In this document: piece after piece, positions 57,143 to 64,000 of the stretch
How the letters are laid out: each line of letters starts with the position of its first letter
Numbering within the stretch: position 1 is the stretch's first letter
Origin: Dipteris shenzhenensis
Taxonomy: Eukaryota > Polypodiophyta > Polypodiopsida > Gleicheniales
Direction: 5' to 3' (one strand)
Assembly (NCBI GenBank): GCA_047967505.1
Contig: CM106538.1
Length of the DNA: 64,000 bases
The notes under the pieces: model-generated
Databases searched by the model: none
Seen by the model: only the letters and a program-made list of their open reading frames with translations
What the model was told of the DNA's origin: nothing
Translations under genes and position numbers: made by a program

Positions 57143-57325
57143 GGGACAAATCGGTGCGGCGGCAGGCTGAATCTCAGTGGATCGTAGCAGCAAGGCTACT
57201 CTGCCACTTACAATACCTGGCCACATATTTAAGTCGTCTGCAAAGGATTCATCTCCCCGATCGTTTGGAATTGCCATTCTGAGTCCACGAGGCGGCTCCT
57301 TCGGCCACCTCGAGGGAGGCTCTCG
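57143..57325 (-). pseudogene. 28S rRNA 3'-terminal stub (183 nt)
   Basis: Matches the last 183 nt of the 28S gene at 61601-61783 with three substitutions (for example AAGTCGTCTG against AAGTCATCTG). On its upstream side it stops at GGAGGCTCTCG and passes straight into the G/C-run block of the next unit. The intact gene has a second CTCTCGGGG nearby, so a short homology may have guided the junction. It cannot make rRNA. Confidence 0.92.
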
Positions 57326-58608
57326 GGGGTGGGGGGGCGGGGGGGCATGGGGGGTGCGGGTGGGGGGGGGTACGCAACATGCGCGCAAGGGAGGGGGGGG
57401 GACATGGGGCGTGGGGTGTGGGGGGGGTACGCGACATGCGCGCAAGGGGGGGGGAGGGGGTGTTGGGGGGGGGGGGGGCATGGTGGGTTGGGGGGGGGGG
57501 GGGGCATGGGGAGGGGGGAGGGGGGGCGGGGGGCATGGGGGGTGGGGGTGGGGGGGTACGCGACTTGCGCGCAAGGGGGGGGCGCATGGGGTTGGGGGGG
57601 GAGGGGGGGCATGGAGCGTGGGGGGGGGGCATAGGGGGTAGGGGGGGTACGCGACATGCGCGCAAGGGGGGGTGCATGGGGGTTGGGGGGGGGCATGGAG
57701 CGTGGGGCGGGGGGGGGCATGGGGGTGGGGGGGGTACGCGACATGCGCGCAAGGGGAGGGGGTGCATGGGGTTGGGGGGGGGGGGGGCATGGAGCGTGGA
57801 GGGGGGGGGGCGGGGCATGGGGGTGGGGGGGGTACGCGACATGCGCGCAAGGGGGGGGGCGGGGCATGGGGGTGGGGCATAGGGGGTGGGGGGGGGTACG
57901 CGACATGCGCGCAAGGGGGGGCGCATGGGGTGTTGGGGGGGGGCCATGGGGGGTGGGGGTGGGGGGGGGGTACGCGACATGCACGCAAGGGGGGGGGGGG
58001 GGCATGGTGGGTTGGGGGGGGGGGGGGGATGGGGGGTGGGGGTGGGGGGGGTACGCGACATGCGCGCAAGGGGGGGGAGGGGGGCGCATGGGGTTAGGGG
58101 GGGTACGCGACATGCGCGCAAGGGGGGGGGCATGGGGTGTTGGGGGGGGGCGGTGGGGGGGGGTACGCGACATGCGCGCAAGGGGTGGGGGGTACGCGAC
58201 ATGCGCGCAAGGGGGGTTTGGGGGGGGGGGTTGGGGGTGGGGGGGGGTACACGACATGCGCGCAAGGGGGGGGGGCATGGTGGGTTTGGGGGGGGGGGGA
58301 TGGAGGGTGGGGGTGGGGGGGTACGCGACATGCGCGCAAGGGGGGGGGAGGGGGGGGGCACGGGTTTGGGGGGGTACGCGACATGCGCGCAAGGGGGAGG
58401 GGGCATGGTGGGTTGGGGGGGGGGGGGGGGGGGCATGGGGAGTGGGAGGGGGGGGGGGGGGGGGCATGGGGGTGGGGGTGGGGGGGGTATGCGACATGCG
58501 CCCAAAGGGGGGGGGGGCCATGGGGGTGGGGGGCACTGGGTGTGGGAGGGGGGGGGTATAGGGGGTGGGGGGGGGGTACGCGACACGCCCGCAAGGGGGG
58601 GGGGGCGG
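57326..58608. repeat. rDNA spacer G/C-run block, inner copy
   Basis: About 1.28 kb of G runs with about twenty GGTACGCGACATGCGCGCAA punctuation units and CATGG(T/G)GGGTTGGGG or CATGGAGCGTGG variants. It is homologous to, but much longer than, 51658-51940. Here it directly abuts the 28S stub, where 5' ETS/18S should follow in a normal repeat. Confidence 0.9.
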
Positions 58609-58785
58609 ATGTAAGAGTGAGGCATAGTTGATCCCAAATTGACGTTTGGGAGGAGTAGTCTCAGAAAAGACTCGTGCTTGTATCTCGTAGAGTATGTCGC
58701 GCCTGTCGCAACCGTTCAAGACTCGCCTCGATCCCACATCGTATGCAAAAGTTATGACCTCTTGAAGATCGGGGGGCACCACCAC
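58609..58785 (-). other. Conserved unique spacer segment, inner copy
   Basis: Counterpart of 51941-52105, nearly identical, located between the G/C-run block and the GC-rich array. See the comparison there; it is the only non-repetitive part of this half of the spacer besides the 5S surroundings. Confidence 0.7.
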
Positions 58786-60640
58786 CGTCGAGGGCGCGTT
58801 GGGGCCCGGGAGGGACGCCGGTGCACGGGGACGGAGGCGCGTGGCGCGGGTCCGAAACGACGCGGGAGCCCGAGGCGCCACAGTGGGACGGGGGCGCGAC
58901 GCCGTCGGGTTGGAGGCTGGGCTACGCGGGTCGTCGTCGGGGGGCGCGGCAGCGTCGGGTCGGAGGTGCGGGCGCGCGGGGCGTGGCCGGGGCCGCGGCA
59001 ACGTCGGGTCGCAGGCGTGGGCGCGCAGGACGTGGCCGGGGGCGCGGCAGCGTCCGAGCCACCACGCATCGCGACCCGACTCGGGAGCCCGAGGCGCCAC
59101 CGTGGAACGGGGGCGCGACGCCGTCGGGTTGGAGGCTGGGCTACGCGGGTTGTCGTCGGGGGGCGCGCAGCGTCGGGTCGAAGGTGCGAGCGCGCGGGGC
59201 GTGGCCGGGGCCGCGGCAACGTCGGGTCGCAGGCGTGGGCGCGCAGGACGTGGCCGGGGGCGCGGCAGCGTCCGGGCCACCACGCGTCGCGACCCGACTC
59301 GGGAGCGCGAGGCGCCACAGTGGGACGGGGGCGCGACGCCGTCGGGTTGGAGGCTGGGCTACGCGGGTCGTCGTCGGGGGGCGCGGCAGCGTCGGGTCGG
59401 AGGTGCGAGCGCGCGGGGCGTGGTCGGCGCCGCGGCAACGTCGGGTCGCAGGCGTGGGCGCGCACGACGTGGCCGGGGGCGGGGCAGCGTCCGGGCCACC
59501 ACGCGTCGCGACCCGACTCGGGAGCTGGAGGCACCACCGTGGGACGGGGCGCGACGCCGTGTCGGGTTGGAGGCTGGGCTACGCGGGTCGTCGTCGGGGG
59601 GCGCGGCAGCGTCGGGTCGGAGGTGCGGGCGCGCGGGGCGTGGCCGGGGCCGCGGCAACGTCGGGTCAGAGGCGTGGCCGCGCAGGACGTGGCCGGGGGC
59701 ACGGCAGCGTCCGGGCCACCACGCGTCGCGACCCGACTCGGGAGCCCGAGGCACCACCGTGGGACGGGGGCGCGGCGACGAGGCTGCGCGGGTCGTCGCC
59801 GGGCACGACAGTGTCGAGTTGGAGGTGCGGGCGTGGCCGGGGCCGCGACAACGTCGGGTTGGAGGCGTGGGCGCGCAGGACGTGGCCGGGGGCACGGCGG
59901 CGTCGCGGGTGCTCGGGGCCTTGCCGCGCGTTCCGACCCGACACGGGAGCCCGAGGTATTACCGTGGGACGGGGGCGCGGTGTCGTCGGGTTGGAGGCGT
60001 GGTTGCGCGAGGCGTCGCCGGAGGCACGGTAGCATCGGGTTGGAGGCGCGGCAGCGTTCGGGCGCCACGCGTCCCGACCCGACTAAGGGGCCTGGGGTGC
60101 CATTGTGGGATTGGGACGCGGCGACGTCGGGTTGGAGGCGTGGGTGCACCGGGCGTCGCAGGGGGCATGGCAGCATTCGGGGCGCCACGCATCTCGACTC
60201 GACCCGAGAGCCCGGGGCGCCACCGTGGGACGAGAGCCAGGCGGCGTCGGTTTGGAGGCGTGGGTGCGCAGGGCATCGTCGAGGGGCGCGACAGCGTTCG
60301 GGGTACCACGCGGGTGCTCGGGGCGCCACGCATCCCGACCCGACCCGAGAGCCCGAGGCACCGTCGTGGGATGGGGGCGCGGCGGCTTTCAGGTGCGCAA
60401 GGCATCGATGGCATCACGGGGGATGGGACGCTGCGGGACGCCACATCGGGACTGCGACGGGGGGTCAAGACGCTACTGCAGGTGCGCGTGGCGTTGGGGG
60501 CACGACCGTGGCATCGGGACGTTGCGGGTGATCGGGTGACATTGCGCGTGGTGTCAAGACGTTGCGCGACGGGGTCCTTGGCGACGCGTGCACACGGGTA
60601 TCAGGGTGTGCGCGACAGGAGGGCGTCGGCCGAGCGTATT
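58786..60640. repeat. rDNA spacer GC-rich array, inner copy (4 units)
   Basis: The same roughly 220-bp unit as the outer array but only four full copies (marker near 58901, 59120, 59339, 59559), followed by the same shorter variant units (59780-60640) in the same order as 55300-56180. The 2.2-kb length difference between the arrays equals about ten units. Confidence 0.9.
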
Positions 60641-60701
60641 GGGTGAGGTCAGCGGTCAGGGATACCAAGGCGTGGCAAGACCGCTAACCTCGGGGGCAAA
60701 A

Positions 60702-60819
60702 AGGGTGCAGCACCAGGACCTCCCGGGAGGTCACCCATCCCAGTACTGTTCTGGCCCAAGCGCGCTTAACTGCGGAGTTCTGATGGGATCCGGTGTATTA
60801 GCGCTGGTGTGACCGCACC
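60702..60819 (-). rRNA. 5S rRNA, inner copy, intact
   Basis: 118 nt on the minus strand, start GGTGCGGTCACACCAGCGCT. The canonical box A region is CCGCAGTTAAGCGCGCTTGG, box C GATGGGTGACCTCCCGGG, ending GCTGCACCCTT with a short T run as pol III terminator. It lies about 0.78 kb downstream of the 28S 3' end on the same strand, giving a linked 28S-5S unit. 5S rRNA is the small RNA of the large ribosomal subunit's central protuberance. No coding-region damage is seen. Confidence 0.95.
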
Positions 60820-60862
60820 ACGACAAATAACCGTGAGAAATCAGTATTGTCTTATTTTGTAA
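60820..60862 (-). promoter_or_regulatory. AT-rich 5S upstream segment, inner copy
   Basis: Same AT-rich 43-bp segment as upstream of the outer 5S, one base shorter near its 5S end (CGACAAATAA against CGACCAAATAA in plus sense). Candidate pol III upstream element by position. Confidence 0.5.
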
Positions 60863-61545
60863 AGGGGGGGGGGGGGGGGGGGCGATGGGGGATACGCGAC
60901 ATGCGCGCAAGGGGGGGCGCATGCGCACAAGTGGGATGGGCGGGTGGGGGGGGCGCATGGGTGCAAGGGGGGATGGTGGGGGGGATGCGCACAAGGGGGG
61001 ATGAGGGACGGGGGAGGAGGGGGGGCATGGGTGCAAGGGGGGATGGGGGGAGGATGCGCACAAGCGGGGATTGAGGGAAGAGGGGGGGGGGGGGGGGCAT
61101 GCGTGCACGGGGGGATGGGGGGGGCGGGGCGCATGGGGGGATGAGGGAGGGGGGGGGGGGGCGACAATGGGGGATGGGGTGCGGGGGGCATGCGCACAAG
61201 GGGGGTGTTGGGGGGAGGGGGGGTGCGCAGGCCGCACAGGGGGGGGCAAGGGGGGGTTGGGGGGGGTGCGCATGCGCACAAGGGGGGGTTTGGGGGGGGG
61301 GGCATGTACACAAGGGGGATGAGAGGAGGACGGGGGTGCGCATGCGCACAAAGCGGGGGGGGCGAGGGGATGCACGCAAGGGGGGGGATGAGGGAGGGGG
61401 GGCGCATGCGCACAAGAGGGGGTGTGCGGGGGGGTGGGGTGTGCACATGCACAAGGGGGGGATCGGGGGGTGCGTACGCGCACAAGGTGGGATTGGGGGG
61501 GGGTCGTGCACAAGGGGGATGAGGGAACGGGGGGGGAGCAGAAAA
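60863..61545. repeat. 28S-5S spacer G/C-run block, inner copy
   Basis: Homologous to 56403-57078 with small length differences in G runs. Contains TGCGCATGCGCA palindromes and CGCACAAGGGGG units. It lies directly downstream of the intact 28S gene and its 3' flank. Confidence 0.9.
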
Positions 61546-61600
61546 CCCCACCCGAGAGAGAGACACGAGGAGACGGGCCACGGGGGGCCATGGAGAGGAG

Positions 61601-64000
<2,400 letters not shown>

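Noticed and set aside
56338-59283. Proline- and glycine-rich frames up to 684 codons
   Set aside because: Produced by long G/C homopolymer runs with regular punctuation; no codon bias or domain, and both strands are open.

Overview
The window is nuclear DNA of a land plant. Three things point there: a plant-type 28S rRNA gene (minus strand, running off the right edge), 5S rRNA genes lying inside the 28S downstream spacer on the same strand, and many decayed Ty1/copia elements of plant type. Linkage of 5S to the 35S repeat is known from bryophytes and some other land plants (certain ferns and lycophytes, Ginkgo, Artemisia). A bryophyte- or fern-grade genome is therefore my best guess, but it is an inference; no species can be named from this sequence.

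Layout. About 1-51.6 kb is AT-rich, gene-poor DNA made of old transposable elements and simple or tandem repeats. Recognisable elements are: a candidate copia LTR/primer-site (4.4-4.65 kb); the 5' part of a Ty3/gypsy-like element on the minus strand (gag start, leader and tRNA-Asp-type primer-binding site, 7.3-9.4 kb); two copia elements of one family lying tail to tail (A, plus, 10.4-13.9 kb, badly broken; B, minus, 14.0-18.7 kb, nearly intact with one in-frame amber codon); a decayed YIDD reverse transcriptase (20.9-22.3 kb); a copia integrase fragment (23.8-24.4 kb); a coiled-coil pseudogene (27.6-28.9 kb); a 5'-truncated copia (C, minus, 33.95-36.6 kb); two unrelated Ty3/gypsy integrase tails side by side (36.8-37.5 kb); a SINE-like element (37.6 kb); and a fold-back repeat family around a gene-like fragment (44.2-46.0 kb). 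The region 46.0-51.1 kb holds two convergent, damaged, probably once spliced genes that I do not recognise. The minus-strand one may begin with a plastid-transit-like first exon.

From 51.66 kb to the right edge everything is ribosomal DNA. Read on the minus strand the order is 28S 3' portion (64.0-61.6 kb), G/C-run spacer, 5S, a roughly 220-bp GC-rich subrepeat array, a conserved 165-bp segment, and another G/C-run block. Then, instead of 18S, comes a 183-nt stub of 28S, and the same spacer-5S-array-segment-block order again, ending abruptly in non-rDNA at about 51.66 kb. This is the edge of an rDNA array carrying a second, 28S-truncated spacer unit. The outer unit has about 14 subrepeats against 4 in the inner one, and its 5S gene is damaged in the internal promoter A box.

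The long ORFs across the GC-rich spacer (up to 1346 codons, in several frames on both strands) are artefacts of repeated stop-poor sequence and are not annotated as genes.
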